Assembly: GCF_030052815.1 (NCBI RefSeq)
Contig: NC_079510.1
Location: 51,364,725 to 51,428,724, forward strand
DNA: 64,000 bases
Source: Hevea brasiliensis
Taxonomy: Eukaryota; Streptophyta; Magnoliopsida; Malpighiales; Euphorbiaceae
Reading direction: 5' to 3'
Shown here: positions 24,050 through 36,634 of the stretch, in pieces
Numbering within the stretch: position 1 is the first letter of the stretch
Layout of the letters: each line of letters starts with the position of its first letter
Program-made: the position numbers and the translations under genes
The notes under the pieces: generated by a model
Seen by the model: the letters and a program-made list of their open reading frames with translations, nothing else
Databases searched by the model: none
Told to the model about the DNA's origin: nothing

Positions 24050-26880
24050 ATGGCTTCTCTTCTGGCTAACGGTGTTTCAAGCTTTTCTCCTCAACCCATC
24101 TCCGATTCTGCTAAACTATCCAAACCCTTTTCATTTCCTTTAAAACCCGCCATCTCCAGACCGGCAAATTTAGTCAAGATCCGAGCTGATGTCGGCTTCG
24201 AATCCAAGACCATTAATACGGATTCAGGTAACAGCGTTTCTACTTCAACTACTAGCTCTGATGAAAAAATTCGGGAAATTCTCCGTAATCGTGATTACAA
24301 GAAGAAATTTGGCTTTACTATGGATATTGATTCCTTTTCCATTCCTAAAGGCCTTTCCAAGGAAACAATCAGGTTAATTTCTTCGCTTAAAGAAGAACCC
24401 GATTGGATGCTTGAGTTTAGATTAAATGCTTTCGACAAATTCTTAAAAATGAAAGAGCCTAAATGGTCTGATAATCTGTACCCACCAATTGATTTTCAAG
24501 ATATTTGTTATTATTCAGCTCCTAAAAAGAAACCCGCTTTGAATAGTCTGGATGAGGCTGACCCAGAACTGCTTAGGTACTTTGATAGACTTGGTGTGCC
24601 TTTGAATGAAAGGAATAGATTAGCTAATGTTGCGGTTGATGCAGTTCTTGATAGCGTTTCAATTGCTACTACACACAGGCAGACTCTTGAGAAGGCTGGT
24701 GTGATTTTTTGTTCCATATCTGAGGCAATAAAGAAATACCCAGATTTGGTTAGGAAGTATTTGGGGAGAGTTGTGCCTAGCGAGGATAATTATTATGCAG
24801 CTTTGAATTCTGCTGTGTTTAGTGACGGGTCATTTTGTTATATACCAAAGGATACTAAGTGCCCAATGCAGATTTCCACATATTTTAGGATTAATGCCAT
24901 GGAAACAGGACAGTTTGAGAGGACATTGATCGTTGCTGATGATAGGAGTTTTGTGGAGTACTTGGAAGGGTGCACTGCACCATCTTATGACACAAACCAG
25001 CTTCACGCAGCTGTAGTTGAGCTGTATTGTGCTGAGGGTGCAGAAATTAAGTACTCCACAGTGCAGAATTGGTATGCCGGCGATGAGGAAGGAAAGGGTG
25101 GGATTTATAATTTTGTTACAAAGCGAGGACTTTGTGCTGGGGATAGGTCTAAGATATCTTGGACTCAGGTGGAGACAGGATCTGCAATTACTTGGAAGTA
25201 CCCAAGTGTTGTTTTGGAGGGGGATGATACTGTGGGAGAGTTCTATTCTGTTGCTTTGACAAATAACTATCAGCAGGCGGATACAGGGACCAAAATGATA
25301 CACAAGGGAAAGAATACAAGAAGTCGAATTATTTCAAAAGGTATTTCAGCTGGGAATTCCAGAAACTGTTACAGGGGGCTTGTTCAGATCCAATCAAAGG
25401 CAGACCATGCTCGAAACTCTTCACAGTGTGACTCAATGCTTATTGGTGACACTGCAGCTGCCAATACCTATCCATATATTCAGGTAATTTTGTTTATTAT
25501 CACTATGCAAAAATTCTAGCTCTCTCTCCAACTTTCATGAGTAGAAAAGGTATTATCTCCGTGTGTCTTACTTGATTTAGTTGTTTTGAATGATATTAGC
25601 CATACTCTATTTCAAATCTGCCATGGTAGGATAACTATTTAGATGATCATTAGTCTGTGTTTGTCTTGGCTGAATCCTGTTGTGTAATTCTATCTCCATG
25701 AGGAGCTGTTTATGGAACAAGTTTTATTGCTTGATGAAAAGAATGTTGGAAGAAAACCAAATCAGTCAGTTGGAGAGTAATGAGTGAAGTGAGAAAAAAG
25801 AACTCTGAACGTGATCTCTTTTTTTCTCTGGTTTTTTATGTAGCCGATTAAGAGGTCTTATGAGGGCACCCTACCCTAGTGAAGTTTATTTGGATAAGCA
25901 ATCACTATTTCTGACATCTGTTTCACTGCACAACGATATTATCCATGTTCCAACTGTCTTTGGGTTTTTGTAATTCAAAACAACAGCCTAGGCTTTGAGA
26001 GAAATGCTAAGATTCCTTTTTCTTTTCCTTTCATATTTACCATTTTCATTTATTCAATTATCTTGGCATCTGTTATGATAATGTTGATGGTTCTCTCTCA
26101 TTCTTCGTAGACAAGCCCTGAAGCATACATAGGCACTAAAATTTGTGTGCATTTGAGTGTGAACAAACAACTGAAAGAGTTGGTCAGGTGCCTGTGATGC
26201 TGAAGGGGTATTCTCCTGTCTTTTGATTAGGAAACTGGCACAGCTGTTTGACTAATATTAGTCTAATTGACATTTTTTCCAAGTATAAACGCATGATTAT
26301 TATGGCTTTTTCTTTTCTTTTTCTTTTTCCTTTCACCTGTAAATTGTATCACCAATTTAGCTTTTGTGTGATAGGGCTTCTGGCCCAATGCACTTTATCC
26401 TGCTGGCAGCCCATTTGGGTCCTTGAGCACGGTGGAAGTGGGCTGCTCAAAGCCAGTCATGGGCAACAGACTATAGGGCAGTATTTGAGTGCTGTACCCT
26501 GGCTTCTGCTTATCTATGCATGGTGGTTTAGCCAGCATAAAACTTTTAGAGAAGAGACATGCTAGCACATTCCCAGTTTGCTTCTTGTATATAATAGACG
26601 GTGAAGGGGTGGTGAAGCTGCCTCTACCTGTTTATCATATGGAAACTTCACTTAATTCATGTGTTGATGCGGACATGAAAATACAAAATGCTCTTTTGAG
26701 AAGTGATAATATAGTGGAGTTACTGCAGAAAATGCGTTCGAAGGTCTAGTTACCATAGTTTCAATTCTTAATTACAGAGAGAAACAGAACTCACCTTAGT
26801 TGCCTAAGTCGCTTACCCCCTGCATACCACATTCTGATATGCATGTGCCAAAATGCAGTACTTTGTCATTCCAGAATGCT

Positions 26881-26911
<31 letters not shown>

Positions 26912-27502
26912 CCACAAAAATATAATTCACTTAATGGATAAATATAATTTGGGTACCATGATTTAATTTGGCATACTAACTAAGCTTACCCTACGTCACT
27001 ATATTTAATTAAGTGTTGTACCATGTCCTCGTTCCCATGCCATGTTCTGAGGGTTAGCACGTCCAGGTAACCATGGAACCCCCAATCAGTGTGTCATGTA
27101 ACTTTGTGGTCAACACTTTGAGATAATTAGAATGTAAATCTCAATGATTGTATGTTGGTTTTCTCTGGTAGATTTGTCACATTTTCACTTTAGTTGCGTG
27201 TCTCAATAGCCAGATCTCGAAACTTGGAAATTCACATGGCATTCTACATTGTTGCGTAATGTTCTAATCTTGTTGTTCAACAGGTGAAGAACCCAACAGC
27301 TCGTGTCGAACATGAAGCCAGCACCTCTAAAATTGGTGAAGATCAACTATTTTACTTTCAGCAGAGGGGAATTGACTATGAAAAGGCCATGGCTGCTATG
27401 ATTTCTGGGTTCTGTCAGGATGTCTTCAATGAACTTCCTGATGAATTTGGCGCTGAGGTGAACCAACTGATGAGCTTGAAGCTCGAGGGATCAGTGGGTT
27501 AA
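24050..27502 (+). CDS. SUFB: Chloroplast Fe-S cluster scaffold protein SufB
   Basis: Subunit of the plastid SufBC2D complex, on which iron-sulfur clusters are assembled with sulfur from SufS/SufE. Exons 24050-25483 and 27284-27502, phase 0, give 550 aa; plant SufB is about 550-560 aa. The Ser/Pro/Lys-rich N-terminus of about 50 residues ([16 protein letters not shown]...) fits a chloroplast transit peptide. The core carries [17 protein letters not shown] and the beta-helix region. The cluster-related Cys of QCDSMLIGD is at about residue 460 and the VEHEAS motif at about 486-491, matching the E. coli SufB Cys405 and Glu434 neighbourhoods. The C-terminus has [14 protein letters not shown]. The start is the first ATG followed by the transit peptide. 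The 1.8-kb intron has an AGA microsatellite and no other gene. Confidence 0.96.
26881..26909. repeat. (AGA)n microsatellite in SufB intron
   Basis: About nine AGA units. Confidence 0.9.
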
Positions 27503-28965
27503 ATTGGAACTGAGATCCATGTCTGTCTTTTTTTTTTTTTTTTTCATAACTATTCGACAAGGCTTGTAAGGTTCAAATGTGTAAATGCACCAATAAAAAG
27601 AGTTGTATACTTTGTAGTTTCAGAGTGAATCATGAATCATCAGTAACCTTTTGTTCTGCATAAAAATAGGGGGAAAAAAAATAAAAGTAGGAAATCATAT
27701 TTAACGTTGTAGGAACAGCTAACAGGGAGATGCAACGTGCTTGAGACAGAAATGATGAATGATAGCTTCCATGGTGTTGTGAATTACTGATGGGCAGTCC
27801 TGTGCACTGTTCCTGTTGTTTTAGCTTATCTTTGGTGAGGATGTAAACCTCTGTCCTTCCGTTCCATGGGCTAAAGAAAAGGCCTGGCTTCTGATCTTTA
27901 TTTTTTATTAAAAAAACATATTTCTTTAATTAATTAGTGAAAACATTTCAAGTTCGTGTTTGGACTCCGTTAGCTTGAATCTTCTAGCTCGTGTATATAA
28001 ACCAGAATTAGGAGTAAAGAAAAAAAAATTGTCTTGTCTTACGCATAGTTTCTGTGGTGAATGTTTGTATCCATGAAAAACCAAAGACTCGATCAAATGG
28101 TTATATATGTATTCATAGTTTATTAAACTCAAATTTAAAAATAATTTTAATATTATTAAATTTAAATTTATGGATAGTTTATCCTTCTATGAGCAGATTA
28201 ATATGAATTAATTTAAAAAATTGAAATCATGGAGCTGAAGATGTCACTAGATGATGAATTACAAGATGTCATGCGGCTAAGAAAGTCAGTTTATCATGAA
28301 GATGTGGCAGGCAATTTCCTATCAGAAGAGTGATATATCTTCACAAGTTAATGCTTATCCCACAATCTTAATTTCTCTCATTGGATTAATAATATACAAT
28401 TGTTTTCCATGTGCTTTAGACGGTGGGCTGCTCAATATTCTACAATAATTCCTAAACCCAAATTGAATTTTATTTAGCCAAGCCGAAGAAATGGAGACTG
28501 ATGATGTCAAAAGACACGCTTAACTTTGGCACAAAATTCCAATTATATTTAGGTACATAATTAAACAAGTTGTATATCCACATTTACATTATTATCTTAT
28601 TTTATTTCAGCCGCCTATTCAGAGCTACTAACGGCAATTATCCGATACTCCATTGGTGAATTTGTTATTATATTTTTCTTTTTCTAGTTTAAGATAATGT
28701 AAGGGAGAAATTAAATTTAAATTAAATCTTCAACTTCTTATTATATGTTACAAATTTGGTGGTAAAGTAATAGTTCTCGTTACTTGGAAAACATATTTGA
28801 GAAAAAATATTGTTAATTCTATTTTTCAAAGAAAATGACATAAAATATCAAATTTAAATTAATATATAACACTATTGAATTACTAATTTAATAATATTTT
28901 CTTCATAATTTATGTCCTTTTTATTTGACTTTTAATTTTATTTATAATTTGCATTGTTAACAATT
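27503..28965. other. SufB 3' UTR and intergenic spacer
   Basis: Candidate polyadenylation signal aataaa near 27590. The remainder is AT-rich without a supported gene. Confidence 0.5.
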
Positions 28966-29587
28966 TGTTAGAATTATGATTTAAAATCCTGGTAAGATTT
29001 GAAGAGATCTTTTCCTAAATTGAGTAAGAGAAATATTCCTCAATAGTAATATTAACACTATAAATATGAGAACGGTGGAAAATGTTATTTGGCTTTAGCT
29101 CATAGAGTGAGGCTGTTGTAGAGAGAGACTTTGCCAATTGCTTAGGATTTGGCTTTGCCCATTGATGAGGGGATCCTGCCCATTGTAGTCCCAATGAGGG
29201 AAAGAGGCTTAGACCTAAGGTGGAGAAATGGCATAGAATTCAAGAGAGAGTAATTTTTGTCCATTTGTAAAATGGCTATTGCCCATATAGTTGAAGACAC
29301 CCTTTATGGTGTAACAATTAAAATAGTAAATATATTGAGTTATGTCTAAAGGAGATCGAGAGTAACTAACTAATATATTTACTATGAGCAGTTTAATGCA
29401 ATGTAGGTTCTCTTGAGTGTAATTAGATTTATAAGTAGTATAATTGAAGCTTGTAACTAATGATTTATTATAGTGAAAGATGGCATACCCATGGATGTAG
29501 CCCTATATTGAGAGGATGAACCATGTAAATATTAATATTTTGTATGTTTGCTTTATTTCTTTGTAGTTTACGCGCTTCCAAAGTGCA
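28966..29587 (+). repeat. Left LTR of the TRIM-like element
   Basis: Starts TG and ends CA. Contains a tataaata box near 29060 and the block gaggctt...gccaattgct shared with the right LTR. Confidence 0.8.
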
Positions 29588-29903
29588 CAATAAATTGATA
29601 TCAGAGCATGGGGATAATCTTAGTGAGTTTGGTTGAAGGTTGAGCTGTTGCGACATGTAAAAGTTGCACATGCAATAATGGTGATGATAGAGATTGAAAT
29701 TAAAGTGGAGCTTTTAATGCAAAATTAAGAAGATTGATGATGCGAAAATTTTTTGAAGAAAAAAAGTAAATTACACCCAAAATGAAGATTGGAGAGATTG
29801 ATGGTTTTAAGGGTTCAAGCTTAAGTATGGAGAAGTGATGATTAAAGGCACCCAAGAATTTGAGGTTTGCAATGATTGATGGATTTTGAGTCAAGGTGGA
29901 GAT

Positions 29904-30610
29904 TGTTAGAATTATGACTCAAAATCCTAGTAAGATTTGAAAAGACATTTTCCTAATTTGAGTAGGAGATTCCTCAATAGTATAGGAGAATATTTTCTAT
30001 ATAGAGTAGAACTATTGTTTTAGTGTTTTTCCTAAACTGAGTGGGACTCCTAATCAGATTATGAATGAGAGAATTAACACTATAAATAGGAGAATGGTTT
30101 ATTTGGCTTTCTTCTCATGGAGTGAGGCTATAGCCCATTATAGAGAGAGGCTTTGCCAATTGCTGAGGATTTGACTCTGCCCATTGATAAGGGGCTTCTG
30201 CCCATTGCAGTCTCAATGAGGGAAAGAGGCTTCAGCCTAAGGTGGAGAAATGGCATAGAATTCAAGAGAGAGTAATTCTTGTCCATTGGTGAGAGGGCAC
30301 TTGCTCATATAATTGAAGACATCCTTTTTGGTATAGCAGTTAAAATAGTGAATATATTGGATTATGTCTAGAGGAGATTGAGAGGGACTAACTAATATAT
30401 TTACTATGAACAGTTTGATGTAATGTGAGTTCTCTTGAGTATAATTAGGTTTATGGATAGTATAATTTGAGCTTATAATTGATGATTTATTATAGTGTAA
30501 GATGTCATGCTAGTGGATGTAATCCTATATTAAGAGAGTGAATCACGTAAATATTAATTCTTTGCACGTTTACTTCATTTTTTTTTTAGTTTATACGCTT
30601 CTGCGGTGCA
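29904..30610 (+). repeat. Right LTR of the TRIM-like element
   Basis: Same order of blocks as the left LTR, plus an 85-base segment missing from it. Confidence 0.8.
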
Positions 30611-30750
30611 CAATATAATCCTTCTTATCCAATAATGTTACCTCTTTAATCTTAGCCCCTAGATTTTAAGGTGATTTCAGTTTCTAATATAGTATTAGAT
30701 TTTTTTTTTTTTTATCCTTTCTCGTAAGCTTATGTGTAGTTGGATTTAGA

Positions 30751-31266
30751 TGTGTGCATTATTTGGTTATAACTGAATAATTGAACCAAACTAATAAAAT
30801 TCAATTATTTCAATAAGAGTAAATTCAGTTCGATTCGATTTTCAGTTAGTAATAATAAAAATTTTCAGTTTTCGATTATCGGTTTGGTTACCTTTGATTC
30901 GATAACTAAGCTAACTGAAATAACCAAATTTTAATTAATTAATCTATTAATTATAATTTTATTAATATTATATTATTTATAATTATTATTTTTATAATTT
31001 TGTAATGATATTTAACTTATAATTAATTATTATCTTATTAATATTAAATTATATTTATTATTTTTATAAATAAAAAAATATAAATATATTTTTATATATA
31101 TATATCGGTTAGCTCGGTTATAACAGACCAAATATTTTTGATTTTGATTAAATTTGGTTTTCTCTCAATTTCGGTTTGGTTTGATTAATATTTTTAGAGT
31201 CGGTTAATAATTTGATTAGTTAAAAATTTGGTTCAATTCTGTTCGATTAACTGAATGCTCACCCCT
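30751..31266. repeat. hAT-like MITE (AT-rich, imperfect terminal inverted repeats)
   Basis: The right end reads gaatgctcacccct. Its reverse complement, aggggtgagcattc, resembles the left end tgtgtgcattatttgg. The interior has cggtttggtt/ttcgattcga-type repeats on both strands. A second member lies at 58753-59268. Possible degenerate 8-bp flanks (atttaga / aattaga). No coding capacity. Confidence 0.55.
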
Positions 31267-31269
31267 AAT

Positions 31270-32206
31270 TAGATTGAAAATAAAAATTCTTTTTAGCCTC
31301 TTATTTCACATCAACTTCTCATAAACAAAGAGATTAAGTTGAAGAAAAGAAAGAATATTATATATTTTTTTATGTGGTGTACAGATATTGGAGTCCCATA
31401 AAAGAATAGAAAATTTCAAATGAGAATATAAGCAAGGAGAGTTATACTAATTTACTTAAGTCATTTTGATATAGGCATTTTTAAGCTCAATAATTAAACT
31501 TTTATCAACAGTTTTCAACACTCTTAGAATCAACTCTTAGAATCAAATACAATAGAAATATATATTTACATATATGAGAATAAGAAAAAAAAATTTATTG
31601 GTAAACTAAAGGTCAAGTTTTTTTTTTTTTTTTAAGAAATTAAAGGCTAAGTTTGTGGCTAAACTAAAGGTTAAATTTATGATTAAATTAAAGACTCAAC
31701 GTCAACTAATAAACAGATTTGGAAAGTCAATATTTTACATATTAACATGTGTCAATAAAATTTTTCCTAAAGATGCTTCATGGCGGTTGATAATTTTGTC
31801 TATTTTTATACAAGGCGTGCATGCTTCTCTATATAATTTGACTTTAGAGCTCAAAAAGAAATTAATGAAATAAATGCCGTCTGGTTTTCAAGTATGTTCA
31901 TACTCAAGGGAGTGTGCTTATAGGCCAAACTTAGCTGGGCCATTAATCTCTATATCATATCAATAATTCATAGTATTAGTCTTCCTCAATAACAATATAT
32001 AAAAGTATCATGGTTAGGGTTAATATATATATATATAGTTCACTGACTTATTAAAAAAAGAAATTAACAGTATTAAATATTAATGTAGCTTTCAGAGTGT
32101 TGATGTATGTAAGGCCAACTCAGGCTTGATGTTTTCATTATTTTCTATACCAAACATTAGTGCGCATGCACTGCTACATCATCCAACGCCTTCTCTTTCA
32201 AAGCCT
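31270..32206. other. Intergenic spacer
   Basis: AT-rich. The open frame at 31655-31873 has no recognisable features. Upstream region of the small basic-protein gene. Confidence 0.5.
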
Positions 32207-32213
32207 TATATAG
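32207..32213 (+). promoter_or_regulatory. TATA box of the small basic-protein gene
   Basis: tatatag 100 bases before the ATG at 32307, in a less AT-rich stretch. Confidence 0.5.
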
Positions 32214-32306
32214 ATGCTCTCCTTCATTATCACTTCCAATACTTGTATATTTGCACTTCTCTCTCTTTCTTTTTCTTGCTCTCTTCCTCGAACTGTAATA
32301 GAGAAA

Positions 32307-32654
32307 ATGAGTCTAGTAATGAGGAGATCGTCCTATGGTTACTCAAAGTTGGATAAAGAAGATCCTGAAGATATAATTCATCGACGAGCTCAGTTCTTGA
32401 TCTACAAAGCCCTGCAACATGCGGATTCAAGAAGAAAGCCATCGTTTCTGAGGATCAGATTATGTAGACTAAAGGTGAAGATTGGGAAGAAATTAAAGAA
32501 GTTGAGGAAGAGCATGTTGTTAAGCATTTCTTCTGCCAGAGTTAGGATGTATAAGCAAGTTGCCAATCCATGGAAGCGCTTGTTTGGCAGTGAAAATGCC
32601 ATTGCCGGTCTTCCCCTTTGTGTTGGCTTGAAGTTGAACCCCTGCAAGTTCTAA
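32307..32654 (+). CDS. Small basic plant protein, function unknown
   Basis: 115-aa frame starting MSLVMRRSSYGYSKLDKEDPE. The open frame extends upstream, but 32307 is its first well-placed ATG after a TATA box. Residues 45-80 are dense in Lys/Arg (RLKVKIGKKLKKLRKS) and could bind nucleic acid or be a targeting signal. The YSKLDKEDPE...HRRAQFLI beginning looks like a family signature, and I believe similar short proteins exist in other eudicots, but I cannot name the family. No signal peptide or membrane span is visible. The ORF, promoter and codon use support a real gene. Confidence 0.6.
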   Translation: MSLVMRRSSYGYSKLDKEDPEDIIHRRAQFLIYKALQHADSRRKPSFLRIRLCRLKVKIGKKLKKLRKSMLLSISSARVRMYKQVANPWKRLFGSENAIAGLPLCVGLKLNPCKF

Positions 32655-33159
32655 TGATTTCTTAATTTTCAATTTTTGCTTAATTCTCAAGGATTTGCGA
32701 ATCCATATGCTATTATATACATATAGATATATCAATCACTCAATAGAAATGAGAAATTATATGTACTGTTTTATAAGCATTTCAAGTAGCTTAATTGACT
32801 CTTGGGATATATATGTTGCGAGGATCTACACATCTAGTGTTTTCTGACTTGACGCCAATCTCATCCCATCTGGCCCTGTACTCAAATCGTCCTCCCTGTC
32901 CATTCTTTTGTGTTAATTGACAATTGATTGGCTGGGTTGCTAGAGGGCACCAAACCCATATAACCAATCTGGCATAATTAATGATATTTATTGGTTCAAT
33001 TAAAACATCTGTGTCAAATCTCAGATACTACTAATGAGGGGTTTTGGACAAATCTTGTTTTAATACAAAGAGTTGAAGAAGCCGCAGGGTCCGTACATGA
33101 TGCATGTCAATGTCCTCTTCATGCATAGCACTTCCGTTGACAGGTTGGATCAAATTCTT
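32655..33159. other. 3' UTR and spacer
   Basis: No gene seen. The MATE relic begins after this. Confidence 0.5.
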
Positions 33160-33563
33160 ACCATACAGCAAGGGAGTCCAAGGCAATTTCAGCCTCTCAG
33201 GGTTGTTGAGCAACCCTGCAGCAATTAAAATTAATATCTGAGAGACCAGGCCTCCAAGTACAGCATCACTGATGATCCTGTAGATGATTTAACAAAAGGC
33301 CAAGCCCATAGAAGGCCCCGCAAAGAAAACCCAGTGCACTTATGATTGAACCGACCACTCTTCACGATATAAGCAAACTGCGAAATCACTGTGTTCCAAC
33401 ATGACAAGCTCAACACCACTGATGATGCACCTTGTGCACTGCGACCCAACTCACCAATAAGTGCGTCCCAAGAGTAGTTGCTGATATAAAAAATTGTGAC
33501 ATAAATCTTTATGTGCTCTTCATGTCTCTTATTGTTTAGCGGGTGGGTTGCGACATTTAGCAT
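33160..33563 (-). pseudogene. MATE transporter relic (part of exon 2)
   Basis: Minus-strand remains of the large second exon of a DTX/MATE gene. ASSVVLSLSCW and FAYIVKSGRF...CTGFSLRGL correspond to [10 protein letters not shown] and [10 protein letters not shown]...WNGFTLQAF of the intact gene at 51011-54343. After about 33235 the similarity (ILILIAAGLLNNPE) continues in a different frame, so there is a frameshift. The fragment ends at a tatggtaag donor-like site equivalent to the real exon 2 end. No other exons of this copy are found: the 33.96-50.59 kb retrotransposon follows on one side and unrelated sequence on the other. Confidence 0.8.
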
Positions 33564-33954
33564 CTGGTGATGAATGAGACAAACGATCTAATTCCATGGA
33601 AGAGGAATCCAAATCTTTGAAATTGATAATAGGGGCCAAGAAACGGTTTGCCTAGCTCATCCAAATTCGCTTAATGATTAAGAAAATAAATGAGAAATTT
33701 TTTATATTCTTTAAGTGCATGAGAATGGGGAATTTCCAAATCTTTTAATCTCCATTTTTTTTCCTTTTTTACAGATTAATAATATCCAATTATTGATGAA
33801 CTTAAAGTAGATTCCGTACATAGCGGTGGATGCTAATTAAGATTAGAGGGTATTAATCTAATTTTTTTAACTAATTAATGCAAGAAATTATATTTTAATT
33901 CAAATAACATTAAAATATTTTTTTGGAATATTTGAACTTTCGAATTTCAACACA

Positions 33955-33959
33955 TTGAA
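33955..33959. other. Target-site duplication of the gypsy element (left)
   Basis: ttgaa, repeated exactly at 50593-50597 after the right LTR. Confidence 0.85.
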
Positions 33960-36569
33960 TGTCACAATCCAACCTATGGGCCGGACCGGTACTAGGATCA
34001 GGGTTAGTCTAAAGCCCCCGAAACCTGTAGTAAGCCTAACTATTCCTCAATCCAATCCTAAGGCCCATTTGGGCCCAATTTCAAGAATTCAACCGGATAG
34101 AGTCCGACTATAAAATGGACCATTCAATGGAGAGTTTTTTACTCCTCCGTCCTGTAAACAAAATATATAATAAATTGGGGAGCTCAGCTCACCCTCTACA
34201 TGCTCATAATATCAAAAATCCAATGGGAGCTTAGCTCCCTCATCCAACCTAGTCATATATGCAATTAATAATCTTACAAATTTAACACCATATTATATTA
34301 CAGACCCAAATTAATTAAAATACTCCTAGCACATGCGAAGTCTAAAAATTAACTCAATTGTACAAAATACATTAAATAATACTAATCGACCTGTGAAGAA
34401 GAAGAGTAGGTTAGTTACAATAAGTAATCCTCCTGTAGCCAGGAAAAATAAATAAATAGGAGTGAGCGTTCTACTCAGAGAGTAAAATACTAATTTTAAT
34501 CACAATTTCTATAGCTAATTAAAGCTAATGCATCATAAGGAGTGGAATGCAACATCCTCATAATTTTCATACAAACCACACTATAATAGTAAAAAGGCAA
34601 TTTGGAGCACTCACCCACCCAACACTGTTAAATAGTACATATATGGGAGCTAATCCCCTATACAGGCTCTCTTAATCCAACCTCTGCCAGCGAGTATCTC
34701 TCAAGGCGGACTTTCGCTTAATAAACCAAGTGTGGGGTCCCAGCGAGTATCTCTCAAGCCATGTCTACCTATCCTGTCCATGTCTAATACCATATCACAC
34801 GCACGCCAACGCATACACACTGCTCCAAATTACCACAAACAATATCCATGATACTTCATCAATTATGAATGCAATATAAAACATGCCTAGTGTTTAACTA
34901 CATAGATATATATTTATAAGTGATACATGAGCATGCTTGAACATATAATAATATCAAAATTTTAATTAAAATTAATATTTTACTCACAGACTTAACCGAG
35001 GTCACTGCGGTGGCTGGGTAGAGGAGGAAGGCTGTCCCGACTCACCTGACAAATTTCATTACAATTATTTAATATATTTAACTCGATACAAGCTTGGAAA
35101 AGACCAAAGACACCCTAGGTCGTACCGAAAATCTAGCAGAGTCTCCCCTATATCTAGGATCTACCCAACCTGAAAAAGGGTTCAAATTGCACTTCTATAT
35201 TCACAAGCCACACATCCACAACTCAATCACATCACATGGCCCCTCCTGGGCCCACCCAAACAGTCAACAATCACAATTTAAAAATTATAATTTAGTCTCT
35301 ACAATTACCCCTTTTGCAAAAACTATCCAAATGAGCTCTAAAAATTCTAAAACTTTGCCCCGCAGTCCTTAGCAATATTATAGAGCTAACGCAAAAGGAA
35401 TTATATTTTTCTAACCTACCACGAATATTTTATAGATTTTTAATTGAAATTAAGTACTAGATAATTAAGAAAAGTGAGGGTTTGGGTTTACCTATGCCAA
35501 TTCCGACCCTGAGACTCGTCCAGGACGTCTGAAAATGGTGGGGTAGCCTATAACCTCGACCCAATTCGAAGACTTTTTTGGTAGTCTGTCTGCCTGGCTC
35601 GAAATTGCAAACTCGACCAACTGTTGTATTTTCGCGAATTGAAGATACCTACGCGAAGCCCACAACACGGGGGGTTAGTATATAATTTTTACAGAATTTT
35701 TGAAGCTCATTTAATGCTCAGAAAAACACTGTGAAGTCTCGTAGGACCCACCGAAAAACGGTATCAGAAAAATTTGAAATGGGTATTGCCGTGAAGCTCT
35801 TGACAAGTGGAGCACTCGGGTACTCTCAGATTTTTGGTGGGGTTTACGATTTTCGATAAATCTAGCTCAAAAGTCAAAATAGGCTAAAATTTTTCGGACA
35901 AAAATTGGACAAACCGCTTGATGAATTTTGGTGTTCTTGGTGTCTATGGAAAGCTCTCGAGGTGTATATGGGTTTTGGCATAAGACCTGGTTCGATTGGT
36001 AGTCGTATTGACAGGAATTGGCCCTGGAAGGCGAAGAGGGCCGCTGCGCGCGTAAGTGCCTTTGGGCGCATTTTTCTGACGCTACAGGTAGCGGTCGGTG
36101 AAGGGGAAGGGCAAAGGTGGTACGCCGGCGAGCTGGGGAGGCTGGGGCGGCGAGAGGAGGAGAGAGGAGAGAGAAAACGACAGAGAGGGAGGGTGTCTGG
36201 GGCGCACGAAGAAGAAGAAGGAAAAAGAAAATGGGTCGGTCCGATTCGACCGGTTCGATTTCATTTGGCCGGTTCTATTCAAGATACCCAAAATTAAATT
36301 TTTGCTCTGCCTTAGGACAAAAACGAGGCCCAAAAATTCAGAAAAAATTCTAAAAAACTCAGAAAAATTCGTAGAGTCCAAAAATATTTTTAGTTTTGCC
36401 ACGTGGTCTTTAAATTAATTTTTAAAAATCATCAAAATTTTATATTTTCAAAAAATTGAACCCGATTTCTAAAATTCAAAAAATTTCAAATAATTTCTCA
36501 AAATTCAAATACAATAAAATATTAATATCTACCCATAAAATAATTAATTTAAAAAATAGGGATATTACA
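33960..36569 (-). repeat. 3' LTR of the gypsy element
   Basis: 2,610 bp, tg...ca. Matches 47984-50592 throughout with scattered substitutions. The open frames inside it (such as 35905-36418) occur in a purine-rich stretch and are not genes. Confidence 0.93.
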
Positions 36570-36570
36570 T

Positions 36571-36584
36571 TCTTCCCCCATTTA
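36571..36584 (-). other. Polypurine tract of the gypsy element
   Basis: On the minus strand a run of A/G with five G (aaatgggggaagaa) directly before the LTR, the expected plus-strand primer. Confidence 0.75.
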
Positions 36585-36634
36585 CAGAAAATTCATCCTC
36601 GAATTTTTATACAGGGTAGAATAAAAGAACAGAA

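Larger units (their letters stand above)
28966..30610 (+). mobile_element. TRIM-like non-coding LTR retroelement
   Basis: Two direct repeats, 28966-29587 and 29904-30610, both start tgttagaattatga and end gtgca. Between them lie only 316 bases. Just inside the left repeat is tgatatcagagc (29596-29607), one base from the plant initiator tRNA-Met primer-binding site; just before the right repeat is a purine tract, aaggtggagat. Near-matching flanks (caatt at 28961 and caata after 30610) may be a 5-bp target duplication. The left LTR lacks about 85 bases present in the right one. No gag or pol is encoded, so it must have moved with proteins from another element. The tgttag start and the purine tract are of the Ty1/copia kind. 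LTRs of 620-707 bp are long for a TRIM. Confidence 0.85.

Noticed and set aside
26248..26749. Open frames inside the SufB intron
   Set aside because: Both ends of the intron fit the SufB frame, and the frames show no known domain.
28966..30610. Reading the repeat pair as two independent solo LTRs
   Set aside because: PBS-like and PPT-like sites lie exactly at the inner borders, so a single miniature element explains it better.
35905..36418. Several open frames on both strands in purine-rich sequence
   Set aside because: They lie within the LTR of the gypsy element and recur in decayed form at 49987-50425, so they come from base composition.
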